A stretch of DNA of 64,000 nt from an uncultured Lacinutrix sp. GTDB taxonomy: Bacteria > Bacteroidota > Bacteroidia > Flavobacteriales > Flavobacteriaceae. How positions within the stretch are numbered: the first letter of the stretch is position 1; every line of letters starts with the position of its first letter. The notes under the pieces are model-generated. The model ran no database searches. It was not told the DNA's origin and worked only from the letters and a program-made list of their open reading frames with translations. Positions 34,941-44,038 of this stretch are shown piece after piece. A program made the translations under genes and the position numbers. The stretch covers positions 1-64,000 of the forward strand of contig CAKZMU010000007.1 in NCBI GenBank assembly GCA_937129145.1. Direction: 5' to 3'.

Positions 34941-35720
34941 TTGGACACAATAGCACCATTTTATCTCCCAATAGGGAAGGAAGTAGAAGTTTTTGAAAAG
35001 ACCTACCTAAACAAATTACCATTTTTGTTAAAAGGCCCAACAGGAACAGGAAAGTCTCGATTTATTGAGTATATGGCTCATCAATTAGATAAAGAGCTTA
35101 TTACGGTTTCCTGTCATGAAGAAACTTCGTCGACCGATTTAATTGGACGTTTTATAATTAAAGGAGCTGAAACCGTTTGGCTAGATGGTCCTTTAACTTC
35201 AGCAGTTAAAAAAGGTGCTATTTTGTATTTAGATGAGGTTGCCGAAGCGCGACCAGATGTAATTGTAGCCATACACTCCTTAACTGACCATAGACGAGAA
35301 TTGTTTATAGATAAGTTAGGTGAAACTATCAAGGCTCACGAAGATTTTTGTCTAGTCGCATCGTTTAACCCTGGATACCAAAGAGGTTTTAAAGAGCTAA
35401 AACCATCAACCAGACAACGTTTTGTTGCTGTGTCGTTTGATTATCCAGAACCTAAGACTGAAGCTGAAATTTTAGTATCTGAAACTGGAATAGATGCTTC
35501 CATAGCTAAGAAGTTAGTAAACATCGCAACTAAAATTAGAAACCTAACAGAACTTGGATTAACTGAAACAGTATCAACGCGTTTGTTGGTTGATGCTGCC
35601 AAATTAATACATAGTGATTTACCTAAACGCTTATCTGTTCATGTAGCCATAATTGAACCTTTAAGTGATGATCAAGAAGTGATAACTGCTTTAAAAGATT
35701 TATCAGACTTAATGATATAG
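34941..35720 (+). CDS. norQ: NorQ/CbbQ-type MoxR AAA+ ATPase
   Basis: The start is a TTG at 34941; the next in-frame ATG would remove the Walker A motif. The 259-residue protein has Walker A LLKGPTGTGKS (about 29-39), Walker B AILYLDEVAEA (about 92-102), a sensor-type VASFNPGYQRG and a CbbQ C-terminal region. NorQ works with the VWA protein NorD to insert the non-haem iron in NorB. It is directly followed by norD. Confidence 0.87.
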   Translation: MDTIAPFYLPIGKEVEVFEKTYLNKLPFLLKGPTGTGKSRFIEYMAHQLDKELITVSCHEETSSTDLIGRFIIKGAETVWLDGPLTSAVKKGAILYLDEVAEARPDVIVAIHSLTDHRRELFIDKLGETIKAHEDFCLVASFNPGYQRGFKELKPSTRQRFVAVSFDYPEPKTEAEILVSETGIDASIAKKLVNIATKIRNLTELGLTETVSTRLLVDAAKLIHSDLPKRLSVHVAIIEPLSDDQEVITALKDLSDLMI

Positions 35721-35723
35721 TGT

Positions 35724-37496
35724 ATGTTTGAGTTTGAGCCAGATGAATATATATTTACGAAGCTAGCGTACTATTTTAAGCGTAAGAAAAAAGAGAAATT
35801 AGAAAAGATTTCTCATACAGTAAATTTATATGATATTAAACCTAGATTAACGCTGGTAGCTCGAGCAATAACAGGGAAACCAATAGAAATTTATGAAGCT
35901 GAAAGGGAAGGCGGTTATAAAAACAACAATTTCTTCCTTCCTAGTAGCTTTTCAGAATTTAAAGAGGTAGATTTAAATGTGTCCTTTTATCTTTTTAGGG
36001 TATTGTACCTGTCTGTACAAAAGCAGATTAACTTAAATTGGGCTGAAGAAAATCAAGATAATTTAGAGCTTTCAAGACAAAAAGCATTGGAGAATTCCAA
36101 TAAAGTTTTAGAACAGCTTTTTGAAGAATATCCATCCACTAAAAAAATTCACAACGCACTTGTTGAGCATTATAAAAACCAAGTAAAGGATGAATCTAAA
36201 CTAGATTTATCTTTTGTTTACGGTAAATGGATGAAAAATAATCCTGAAGCAGATTCACAAAATACGTTAGAAAATTTTTCAGAAAAGGTAAAAACCAAAG
36301 AGGAAGAAGTTAAAACCATTATTAAAGCAAATGCTGTCGAGGAAATTGTTTCGGTTGAGGTTGCTGAAAAGCAGTTAGAAGATGCAGTATTGCAACATCA
36401 ATTTGAAAAAGTTGAAACAGCCGAAGAGTTTGGAGGTAATTGGCGAGATATGGATGGTGATGATGAGTTAGACGACCACTCAAATGCCTTGGAAGACCTT
36501 AATATGAAATATACGGTTAGGGTTGATGATACAGCACACTCAGTATATCAAGCCGATTTTATTGAGAACACAACCATTTCAGAAAGTGCCGAAACAGATA
36601 CTAAAGGGTTTCATTTAAAATATGATGAGTGGGATTTTAAAACTCGAACCTATAAACCAGATTTCTGTAAAGTGTACCCTAAATCTATTTTAAAAACCAA
36701 TGTCGATTATTACAAAGAAACTATTTCTAAAAACAGCTCGACGCTGTTGGGGTTAAGAAAACTATTATCTAATGTCAATAATAGATATCAACAGCAACGA
36801 CGACAACCACAAGGAAACGAGTTTGATATTGATGCTATAACCGATTTGTTTGTAGATGTGCAAAGTGGACACACACCTTCTGAAAAAATTTATTTATCTA
36901 ATAGAAAGAAAGAAAAAGACTTGTCTATTTTATTACTATTAGACATTAGTTTATCTAGCGATGGTTATGCAGCTGGGAATAGAGTTATAGATATTGAAAA
37001 ACAAGTATCCATACTTTTTGGCGAAATATTAGATGAATTTAATATCGATTTTTCAATCAATTGTTTTTATTCAAAAACCAGAAACTATTCAAATTATATA
37101 ACTTTAAAAGGTTTTGATGAAAACTGGAGCAAAGCAAAATTTAAAGTTGGTGCAGTAGAGCCAAGTGGTTACACTCGTATTGGTTCGGCATTAAGGCATT
37201 CGGGAGCTTTATTGGATACTCGAAACACTAAAAACAAATGGGTGATTTTGATTTCAGACGGAAAACCTAATGATTACGATAAGTACGAAGGAAAATATGG
37301 TATTAACGATGTAAAACAAGCGCTACGTGAATTAAACGAGCGACAAATAAACTCGTATGCATTGGCTATTGAAGCGCAAGCAAAATACTATTTACCTCAA
37401 ATGTTTGGCCAAAATCACTATCAAATTCTAACCACACCTGTTGAGTTGTTGCAATCGTTAGTAAAACTGTACGAAAAAATTAAACACCAAAGTTAG
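35724..37496 (+). CDS. norD: NorD-type VWA domain protein
   Basis: This 590-residue protein has a large N-terminal part and a C-terminal von Willebrand A domain (about 400-590). The MIDAS motif is LLLLDISLSSDG (about 405-416), followed by PSGYTRIGSALRHS and the VILISDGKPNDYDKYEG segment. NorD is the partner of NorQ in activating NO reductase. The gene begins 3 bp after norQ and is the last obvious member of the denitrification operon. Confidence 0.88.
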   Translation: MFEFEPDEYIFTKLAYYFKRKKKEKLEKISHTVNLYDIKPRLTLVARAITGKPIEIYEAEREGGYKNNNFFLPSSFSEFKEVDLNVSFYLFRVLYLSVQKQINLNWAEENQDNLELSRQKALENSNKVLEQLFEEYPSTKKIHNALVEHYKNQVKDESKLDLSFVYGKWMKNNPEADSQNTLENFSEKVKTKEEEVKTIIKANAVEEIVSVEVAEKQLEDAVLQHQFEKVETAEEFGGNWRDMDGDDELDDHSNALEDLNMKYTVRVDDTAHSVYQADFIENTTISESAETDTKGFHLKYDEWDFKTRTYKPDFCKVYPKSILKTNVDYYKETISKNSSTLLGLRKLLSNVNNRYQQQRRQPQGNEFDIDAITDLFVDVQSGHTPSEKIYLSNRKKEKDLSILLLLDISLSSDGYAAGNRVIDIEKQVSILFGEILDEFNIDFSINCFYSKTRNYSNYITLKGFDENWSKAKFKVGAVEPSGYTRIGSALRHSGALLDTRNTKNKWVILISDGKPNDYDKYEGKYGINDVKQALRELNERQINSYALAIEAQAKYYLPQMFGQNHYQILTTPVELLQSLVKLYEKIKHQS

Positions 37497-37562
37497 TATT
37501 GATTTTTTGTAACATTTTAAAATATTTTGCGTCAAACAAGTAATCAATTAAAGACCAAAATC

Positions 37563-37925
37563 ATGAGAAAAGAACATTACATAGCAATGAGAGAAGATAG
37601 ACAACTTATAGTGCTTACGCATTTAAGTCAGTTAATTACGCTAGTTATAGGCTTTGGAAGTTTAATATTGCCACTAATTTTGTGGGCAACCAATAAAGAA
37701 AAGGTCTATGAAATGAATAATCATGGTAAAAACATTGTTAATTTTCAATTAAGCATATTAGTATATTCTATTATATGTATACCAATGATTATTTTCTTGG
37801 GATTAGGAATTTTAGGCCTTATTGCATTAGCAATCATATCATTTGTATTTCCAATTATAAATGCAATTAAAGCTAGTAACGGAGAATTACCAAGTTACCC
37901 AATATCAATACAGTTTATAAAATAA
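37563..37925 (+). CDS. DUF4870 (Tic20-like) membrane protein
   Basis: The ATG at 37563 (MRKEHYIAMREDRQ) is preferred over a TTG at 37527. The 120-residue protein has about three hydrophobic segments and the DUF4870 pattern: LTHLSQLITLVIGFGSLILPLILW, then NNHGKNIVNFQLSI and FPIINAIKASNGE near the C-terminus. Its function is unknown. It follows norD by 66 bp and ends before a strong terminator. Confidence 0.8.
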   Translation: MRKEHYIAMREDRQLIVLTHLSQLITLVIGFGSLILPLILWATNKEKVYEMNNHGKNIVNFQLSILVYSIICIPMIIFLGLGILGLIALAIISFVFPIINAIKASNGELPSYPISIQFIK

Positions 37926-37987
37926 TATATAAAACATACGCATTATCTCTTAGTTTTATTAGTTAGTTAGTTTATACGAGATAAGAA

Positions 37988-38013
37988 AAAAGCCCACCAT
38001 TTGGTGGGCTTTT
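37988..38013. terminator. bidirectional rho-independent terminator
   Basis: The arms AAAAGCCCACCA and TGGTGGGCTTTT are nearly contiguous, so the loop is 2-4 bases. A and T runs lie on both flanks. It lies between the convergent stops at 37925 and 38036 and can end transcription from both sides. Confidence 0.85.
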
Positions 38014-38035
38014 AGTTGTTATAGTATTCAGAAAA

Positions 38036-39154
38036 TTAATTATTTAGCATCACAGGCATTACGAGCATCGTTACGTTTTCACCTTCGTCCAAACCATCAA
38101 TAGGCGTTAAAATTCCCGCTCTGTTTGGTAAGCTCATTTCTAATTGTACGTCGCTTGCATTTAGGTTACCTAGCATTTCACTTAAAAAGCGAGAGTTAAA
38201 CCCAATTTGCATATCATCACCTTGATAATCACAAGTTAAACGCTCTTCGGCTTTGTTGCTGTAATCAATATCTTCGGCAGAAATATTTAATTCCGCACCT
38301 GCGATTTTCAACCTAATTTGGTGCGTCGTTTTATTAGAGAAAATAGACACACGTTTTACCGAGTTTAAAAACTGAGTTCTGTCTATAGTTAATTTATTTG
38401 GATTTTCCTTTGGTATTACGGCTTCGTAATTAGGGTATTTTCCATCAATTAAACGACAAATCAATACAGAACCATCAAACGTGAATTTTGCGTTAGAATC
38501 GTTGTATTCAATTAATACATCGTCATCGCTTCCTGCTAAAATTCCTTTTAAAAGATTTAAAGGTTTTTTAGGCATAATGAATTCTGCTGTTTCATTGGCA
38601 GACACATCACTGCGAGAATATTTCACCAATTTATGAGCGTCTGTTGCTACAAAAGTTAAATTATCTGTAGAAAACTGAAAAAACACACCACTCATTACTG
38701 GTCGCAAGTCGTCATTTCCAGCAGCAAAAATAGTTTTAGAAATAGCAGTTGCCAATACATCTCCAGATAGTGTTGTAGAACTTGGGTTTTCAAGCGCTAC
38801 TGCTTTTGGGAATTCCTCGCCATTAGCATACGCCAAAGCGTATTTACCATGGTTCGAGCTAATTTCAACTGTATTGTTTTCTTCAACAATAAATGTTAAT
38901 GGCTGCTCAGGAAAGGTTTTTAAAGTATCTAGTAATAATTTTGCTGGTATGGCAACACTTCCTTCGCTATCACTTTCAACATTGATTGTAGATGACATCG
39001 TTGTCTCTAAATCGCTAGCTGAAATTGTAAGTTCGGTTTTGTTGAGTTCAAATAAAAAATTATCTAAAATAGGTAAGGTGTTAGAGTTATTTATAACGCC
39101 TCCTAAAACTTGTAATTGTTTAAGTAAATAGGTACTTGATACTATAAATTTCAT
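38036..39154 (-). CDS. dnaN: DNA polymerase III beta subunit (sliding clamp)
   Basis: This 372-residue protein has the three-domain clamp fold. It begins MKFIVSSTYLLKQLQVLGGVI, includes DNDDLRPVMSGVFFQ and ATDAHKLVKYSR, and ends with MLVMPVMLNN, the conserved C-terminal clamp strand. It holds the polymerase on DNA. It lies alone, not next to dnaA or recF, which is usual in Bacteroidota. Confidence 0.95.
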   Translation of the reverse strand: MKFIVSSTYLLKQLQVLGGVINNSNTLPILDNFLFELNKTELTISASDLETTMSSTINVESDSEGSVAIPAKLLLDTLKTFPEQPLTFIVEENNTVEISSNHGKYALAYANGEEFPKAVALENPSSTTLSGDVLATAISKTIFAAGNDDLRPVMSGVFFQFSTDNLTFVATDAHKLVKYSRSDVSANETAEFIMPKKPLNLLKGILAGSDDDVLIEYNDSNAKFTFDGSVLICRLIDGKYPNYEAVIPKENPNKLTIDRTQFLNSVKRVSIFSNKTTHQIRLKIAGAELNISAEDIDYSNKAEERLTCDYQGDDMQIGFNSRFLSEMLGNLNASDVQLEMSLPNRAGILTPIDGLDEGENVTMLVMPVMLNN

Positions 39155-39228
39155 GTAAATATTTCGTATAATTAGTTATTACAAATATATCTTATCGCTG
39201 CTTAAATAAGAAACAAACTTATTAACAA

Positions 39229-41613
39229 CTAAGCAGCGTATTTTTTCTTTCTTATAAAGTTAAATGCGAAGCCAAAAATAGCAAGCAAAACAAGTGGTAA
39301 TGCGATATTTACAATTTGCCATTTGCTCTTTTCTTCACTAATTTTTTCAGGATCCATAAATGCAACAGCTATTTCTTTGGAACGAATGTTTATAAGTCCG
39401 TTGTCATCCAATAAGTAGTTAATGGCATTTAGCAAAAATTCTTTGTTGCCATACATGCGTCCTGTCCAAGCATCAAAACCTAATTCTAATGGACCACTTC
39501 GTCTAATTTCATTCTTAATAACGTCACCATCTGCAATCACAATCATTTTTGTAGGTGCGCTTGTAGATTTGTCATCAGCAAGCTTTAAAGGTTTTACGCG
39601 ATTGTTATAAACCGATGTAAACTCACCTTCCAATAATACTGCAAGCGTTTGATTTCCATTATTATAAGTGCTTCTATCAGGTTCTTGAGTAATGCTTGCT
39701 AAGCTAATTTCTTTAGGCACACCAACCAATTTTGATAATGGTGAACTTTTTAATAATATGGTTTTCTTAACAGAATTTTTTAAAGTGTCTATCTGATTGG
39801 CAAAATCAAATTTCACCAAGTTTAAATTATTACCAATAGGATGGTTGCTATTTCCAGAAGCTAAAGGCGAATATTGCCATTGCACAGGTTGAAATTGCGT
39901 TTCGCTACCTTCACCAACTGCTAACGGAATAGGAGCAGAGTACATATCGTTTACCAACACAGGATTGATACGAACACCATATTTAAAAAAGAAATCGGTT
40001 AAATTTAAGTCTCTTACGGTTGCAAAACTCACTCCAGAATCGTTGTAAAGGCTATCTTTATCCATCGCCACTTTTTCGGTTAACCAAATACTTTTTCCGC
40101 CACTCATGGTGTATTGGTCCAATACGTATTTTTCTTGTTCTGTAAAGGCTTCCGTTGGTTTTGCTGAGACAATTAAATCGTAATTTTTTAAATCGTTAAG
40201 TGTTTTTTGCGGATTCGTAGCAACACTATCCAATGTAAAAGGCGCTGTTAAATAGTATTGACCAATGGTTTTTACAAAATCGGCTATATAACGATTGTCG
40301 AGTTGACCATTGCCTTTTAAAACTGCTACTTTTTTACTTTTTGGATGGATGAGTTTTTTAAATCCATCGGCAAAGGCATATTCTAGATGTTGAATGGAAT
40401 TGGCGACTTTCTCTTCATTGGTTGCACCAATATTGTTTTTTAGCAATGGGATTTTCACCGTTTGCTCATTATAACTTGCCAAAGCCCATGGAAAAATGAC
40501 TTCTTGAGTGGTTCTTCCGCTTTCCTGAACATTCAATTGCATGGGTGTTAATCCTCTTTCAGAAAGCTGTTGTATATTATTGTTTCTACTAGCTTCATCA
40601 GCAATAGGATTTATAAACGCAAAATTGATGTTTTGGTTGGTATTTGAAAACTCTTCCAATAGCTGTTGTGTCTCGGTTTTTAAGCGTCTAAATTCTGATG
40701 GGAAACCATCACCTTCCAAAAACACATCAATAATTATAGGCGAGTTCACATCGGAAACCAATTGTTTTGAAGCCTCACTTAATGTATAGCGTTTATCGGA
40801 TGTTAAATCGAAACGCTTAAACATGGAGTTTGAAAAAATATTTACCACAAAAAGCCCTAATAACAGTACAGATAAGGTTATCCACTCTTTTTTAGCGACA
40901 CTTTTATTGCCAATTTTTATAATGGTTAGTGCTAGAAAAAATATAGTGACACTCACAAAGTAAAGTACGTCCCTTGTATCGATAACACCTCGACCAATAC
41001 TTTTAAAGTGGTAATTCATTCCTAATTGCTCAACGAATGTGCTTGCTGAAAAATCGGCAATGGCATCAAATCCGTAGTAAAAAAAGAAACAGATTGCAAT
41101 AGCTGTAATAAACGCTACAATTTGATTATCGGTTAAAATGGAAGAAAATATACCAATAGAGGTGTAGGCAGCAATAAGAAACAACAACCCAAAATACGAA
41201 CCCATCGTGCTTCCTGCGTCTAAATTACCAACAGGGTTTCCTAGCTGATATACTGTGTAAACGTACAACAACGTTGGTAGTAATGCCAAAAGAATAAGTA
41301 CAAACGCACCAAAATATTTACCGAGAACGATGTTGGTATGCGAAATAGGCTTGGTAAGCAATAACTCTAAGGTGCCTTGTTTTTTCTCGTCACTAAAACT
41401 TCGCATGCATACCGCAGGAATTAAAAACAATAAAATCCAAGGTGCTAAAAAGAAAAACGATGATAAATCGGCAAAACCGTAATCCAACACATTAAACTCG
41501 CTTTTAAACACCCACAAAAACAATCCGTTGGTCAATAAAAAAATAGCGATAACCAAGTAACCAATAGGTGAGGTAAAAAACGACTGAATTTCTTTTTTTA
41601 GTATTGCGAACAT
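39229..41613 (-). CDS. gldFG: fused GldF-GldG gliding-motility ABC transporter protein
   Basis: This 794-residue protein joins two proteins usually made separately. Residues 1 to about 240 are an ABC-2 permease of the GldF type (MFAILKKEIQSFFTSPIGYLV, FSDEKKQGTLELLLTKPIS). From about 245 to 794 it is GldG (FKRFDLTSDKRYTLSEASKQL, an IPLL-rich middle and a C-terminal membrane helix). There is no stop or second start at the junction near 40890. The complex is needed for type IX secretion or gliding in related bacteria. GldA is elsewhere. Confidence 0.88.
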   Translation of the reverse strand: MFAILKKEIQSFFTSPIGYLVIAIFLLTNGLFLWVFKSEFNVLDYGFADLSSFFFLAPWILLFLIPAVCMRSFSDEKKQGTLELLLTKPISHTNIVLGKYFGAFVLILLALLPTLLYVYTVYQLGNPVGNLDAGSTMGSYFGLLFLIAAYTSIGIFSSILTDNQIVAFITAIAICFFFYYGFDAIADFSASTFVEQLGMNYHFKSIGRGVIDTRDVLYFVSVTIFFLALTIIKIGNKSVAKKEWITLSVLLLGLFVVNIFSNSMFKRFDLTSDKRYTLSEASKQLVSDVNSPIIIDVFLEGDGFPSEFRRLKTETQQLLEEFSNTNQNINFAFINPIADEASRNNNIQQLSERGLTPMQLNVQESGRTTQEVIFPWALASYNEQTVKIPLLKNNIGATNEEKVANSIQHLEYAFADGFKKLIHPKSKKVAVLKGNGQLDNRYIADFVKTIGQYYLTAPFTLDSVATNPQKTLNDLKNYDLIVSAKPTEAFTEQEKYVLDQYTMSGGKSIWLTEKVAMDKDSLYNDSGVSFATVRDLNLTDFFFKYGVRINPVLVNDMYSAPIPLAVGEGSETQFQPVQWQYSPLASGNSNHPIGNNLNLVKFDFANQIDTLKNSVKKTILLKSSPLSKLVGVPKEISLASITQEPDRSTYNNGNQTLAVLLEGEFTSVYNNRVKPLKLADDKSTSAPTKMIVIADGDVIKNEIRRSGPLELGFDAWTGRMYGNKEFLLNAINYLLDDNGLINIRSKEIAVAFMDPEKISEEKSKWQIVNIALPLVLLAIFGFAFNFIRKKKYAA

Positions 41614-41675
41614 TCTCTGGTTATCTGTTTATTTATTGATGTACAAAATTAAGACACGAATATATAATTTTATTT

Positions 41676-41705
41676 ACTGAATACTGTAACTAAAAACTGC
41701 GACTG
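41676..41705 (-). repeat. intergenic CAGT tract
   Basis: On the minus strand four CAGT units (plus-strand ACTG at 41676, 41683, 41696 and 41702) are spaced 7, 13 and 6 bp. The tract lies between gldFG and the ABM gene and matches three others at 43916, 55475 and 57662. Confidence 0.5.
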
Positions 41706-41706
41706 A

Positions 41707-42003
41707 TTATTTTAGCGACACAACTTTATTCACGCTCCAAGCTTCTGGTTTATCATTAAACAATATTTTGGTTTTAGACCATACATTTTTAAATAAGTCT
41801 GAAGTTCTATAGTTCTCTAAATCGGCTTCATCATTCCAGTAACTATAAGTAAAAAATATATTGGAATTATTTTTGTCTTGGTACAATTCTAAAAAGCAAC
41901 AACCTGGAAAACTACGTATTGATTCTTTGTTTGAATTAAACACATCTAAAAAACTATCAATCAATTCATTATCAAAACTCATTTTAACTATTCGTACAAA
42001 CAT
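41707..42003 (-). CDS. antibiotic biosynthesis monooxygenase (ABM)-fold protein
   Basis: The ATG at 42003 (MFVRIVKMSFDNEL) is preferred; an earlier one at 42012 overlaps the upstream gene by 8 bp. The 98-residue protein is a ferredoxin-like alpha/beta barrel of the ABM family, with SIRSFPGCCFLELYQDKNN and FFTYSYWNDEADLENYRTS. Members degrade quinols or haem; here the substrate is unknown. It is coupled to the SAM hydrolase gene upstream. Confidence 0.8.
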   Translation of the reverse strand: MFVRIVKMSFDNELIDSFLDVFNSNKESIRSFPGCCFLELYQDKNNSNIFFTYSYWNDEADLENYRTSDLFKNVWSKTKILFNDKPEAWSVNKVVSLK

Positions 42004-42004
42004 A

Positions 42005-42841
42005 TTACTCATTTAAAAAGTTTACTGTTACAGTATCCATAATTGTTAATCCCATGAGTGTTGAGGCACTGCCAACCGTAGTACTATTACTTTTATAGAC
42101 TGCAATTTCTAGATATTTTGAGGAGTTAAAAACGACCAGTTTTTTACCTTCATCGTTTCTTTTGTCTTCTTCTAAACTAAAATCTACAATGTCACTATAT
42201 TTTGAAAGTATGGCCTTGAATTTATAGTTTCTTGCAAAAATCTCGTAAGCCCTTCCTTTTTGTACATCCTCAAAAAAGGCCTTTTTAATATTCGTCACTA
42301 CATTACCATAATTATCAATATAAATAATGCTGCCAATAATCTGATTTTTTTCAGCATTCACAAACGGAATCAAATTTTTAATAGGTTTTATGCTATTAAT
42401 AGATTTCCCTATAACCTCCAATGTGCCGCCTCGTGCGATATGGGACGCAACCTTTACAAATACGTCCAACACAGGAAAACTCGTTTCAATTTTATCGTGA
42501 ATGTTAATCTCCACAATTTTTTCTGGAGCGATTTCGGCACAAATCATACTCATAATACCGTTGTTAGCACAAATAAAATAATGGTCGTCCAATTTTACCG
42601 CAATATGCTTGTTTTCTTGGTTGAGTTCTGAGTCGATTCCAATAATATGAATAGTCCCTTTTGGAAAACTACTGTAGGCATTTTGTATGATATAAGCAGC
42701 TTCCGAAATATTAAACGGAGAAATAGAATGTGAGATATCAACAATTTTCACTTCAGGATGCTCACTATAAATAGCGCCTTTAATTGCGCCAGCAAAGTAG
42801 TCCTTCTCCCCAAAATCTGTTGTTAATGTAATAATTGCCAT
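42005..42841 (-). CDS. SAM hydroxide adenosyltransferase (DUF62)
   Basis: The ATG at 42841 (MAIITLTTDFG) is chosen over an upstream TTG. The 278-residue protein shows the DUF62 start ITLTTDFGEKDYFAGAIKGAIY with the catalytic Asp. FICANNGIMS and YIDNYGNVVTNI follow in the later domain. The family hydrolyses S-adenosylmethionine to adenosine and methionine, a housekeeping or detoxifying reaction. It ends overlapping the ABM gene and is divergent from phoH. Confidence 0.88.
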   Translation of the reverse strand: MAIITLTTDFGEKDYFAGAIKGAIYSEHPEVKIVDISHSISPFNISEAAYIIQNAYSSFPKGTIHIIGIDSELNQENKHIAVKLDDHYFICANNGIMSMICAEIAPEKIVEINIHDKIETSFPVLDVFVKVASHIARGGTLEVIGKSINSIKPIKNLIPFVNAEKNQIIGSIIYIDNYGNVVTNIKKAFFEDVQKGRAYEIFARNYKFKAILSKYSDIVDFSLEEDKRNDEGKKLVVFNSSKYLEIAVYKSNSTTVGSASTLMGLTIMDTVTVNFLNE

Positions 42842-42889
42842 TGGCAAATTTGTTGATATTTTTTTTAACGGTTATGCTAGTAATTTTTG

Positions 42890-42897
42890 TACTTTTG
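42890..42897 (+). promoter_or_regulatory. -7 promoter element TACTTTTG for phoH
   Basis: It fits TAnnTTTG and lies 54 bp before the predicted TTG start at 42952. No operator was seen. Confidence 0.4.
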
Positions 42898-42951
42898 AGA
42901 CATACAAAACTAATAAATCCAAAGTGATTTATCTTATAAAATTTTCAGCAT

Positions 42952-43905
42952 TTGAATGAATTAATTATCGAGCTTGAAGAGATAAGCCCAAAAGAGTTTT
43001 TTGGCGCACAAAATGCCAATATAGAACTTCTAAAAAAGTACTTTCCGAAATTAAAAATTGTTGCACGAGGAAATAAATTAAAAGCTTTTGGTGATGAAGA
43101 ATTACTAGAAGAATTTGATCGCAGATTAACAATGCTCATGACGCATTTCGGAAAATATAATAAGCTTGACGAAAATGTTATTGAACGTGTACTAACAAGC
43201 CAGAGCAGTGATGATTATCAAACATCTAAAGCTAGTGGAGAAGTATTGGTGCATGGTGTAGGAGGCAAGTTGATTAAGGCACAAACTGCCAATCAGCGTA
43301 AACTGGTTGAAAGCATGCGTAAAAGCGATATGGTGTTTGCTATTGGTCCAGCTGGAACAGGTAAAACTTACACAGGTGTTGCACTAGCTGTAAAAGCCTT
43401 AAAAAATAAAGAGGTTAAGCGTATTATATTAACACGTCCAGCGGTTGAAGCTGGTGAAAACTTAGGATTTCTTCCAGGCGATTTAAAAGAAAAATTGGAC
43501 CCTTACATGCAACCGTTGTATGATGCGTTACGAGATATGATTCCGCATGAAAAATTGGAAGGCTATATAGAAAAAGGGATTATACAAATTGCACCTTTAG
43601 CGTTTATGCGTGGTAGAACTCTTGATAATGCTTTTGTGATTTTAGACGAAGGACAAAACACAACACATGCACAAATGAAAATGTTCTTGACCAGAATGGG
43701 AAAAAACGCTAAGTTTTTATTAACTGGCGACCCTGGGCAAATTGATTTACCAAGACGTACTATTTCTGGACTAAAAGAGGCCTTACTTATTTTAAAGGAT
43801 GTGGATGGCGTGGGTATTATTTTCTTGGATGATAAAGACGTGATTCGTCATAAATTAGTTAAGAAAGTTATTGCAGCTTATAAGAATATTGAGAATAGAG
43901 AATGA
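42952..43905 (+). CDS. phoH: PhoH family RNA-binding/helicase-like ATPase
   Basis: A TTG at 42952 is used as start; the ATG at 42956 runs into a stop. The 317-residue protein has an N-terminal KH-like region (about 1-70) and the PhoH ATPase with Walker A AIGPAGTGKTY (about 125-135), LTRPAVEAGENLGFLPGD, Walker B AFVILDEGQNTT and LTGDPGQIDLP. Related proteins act in RNA processing or ribosome quality control. The function here is inferred from family. Confidence 0.92.
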   Translation: MNELIIELEEISPKEFFGAQNANIELLKKYFPKLKIVARGNKLKAFGDEELLEEFDRRLTMLMTHFGKYNKLDENVIERVLTSQSSDDYQTSKASGEVLVHGVGGKLIKAQTANQRKLVESMRKSDMVFAIGPAGTGKTYTGVALAVKALKNKEVKRIILTRPAVEAGENLGFLPGDLKEKLDPYMQPLYDALRDMIPHEKLEGYIEKGIIQIAPLAFMRGRTLDNAFVILDEGQNTTHAQMKMFLTRMGKNAKFLLTGDPGQIDLPRRTISGLKEALLILKDVDGVGIIFLDDKDVIRHKLVKKVIAAYKNIENRE

Positions 43906-43915
43906 TATTAGTATT

Positions 43916-43938
43916 CAGTCTCAGTAGCAGTTAACAGT
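43916..43938 (+). repeat. intergenic CAGT tract
   Basis: CAGT occurs at 43916, 43922, 43928 and 43935, a 6-6-7 bp spacing. It is followed 11 bp later by a GTCATTGCGAG-type palindrome. Confidence 0.55.
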
Positions 43939-43949
43939 AAAAAAAGAAA

Positions 43950-44025
43950 CGTCATTGCGAGCGTAGTGAAGCAATCTGCTAATATTTAAAAAGATTACCA
44001 CGTCGCAAAAGCGACTCGTAATGAC
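43950..44025. repeat. dispersed palindromic repeat, GTCATTGCGAG family
   Basis: The left end reads CGTCATTGCGAGCG...GAAGCAATCT and the right end, as reverse complement, GTCATTACGAG...GTGGTAATCT, forming an imperfect inverted repeat of about 75 bp. Related copies are at 55613-55652 and 57715-57799. It lies between phoH and purC, so it could also fold in RNA as a transcript end. Confidence 0.75.
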
Positions 44026-44038
44026 ATTATAATAAAGA

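Noticed and set aside
42260..42631. 123-codon plus-strand frame inside the SAM hydrolase gene
   Set aside because: It lies wholly opposite a well-supported gene, with no domain or start signal.
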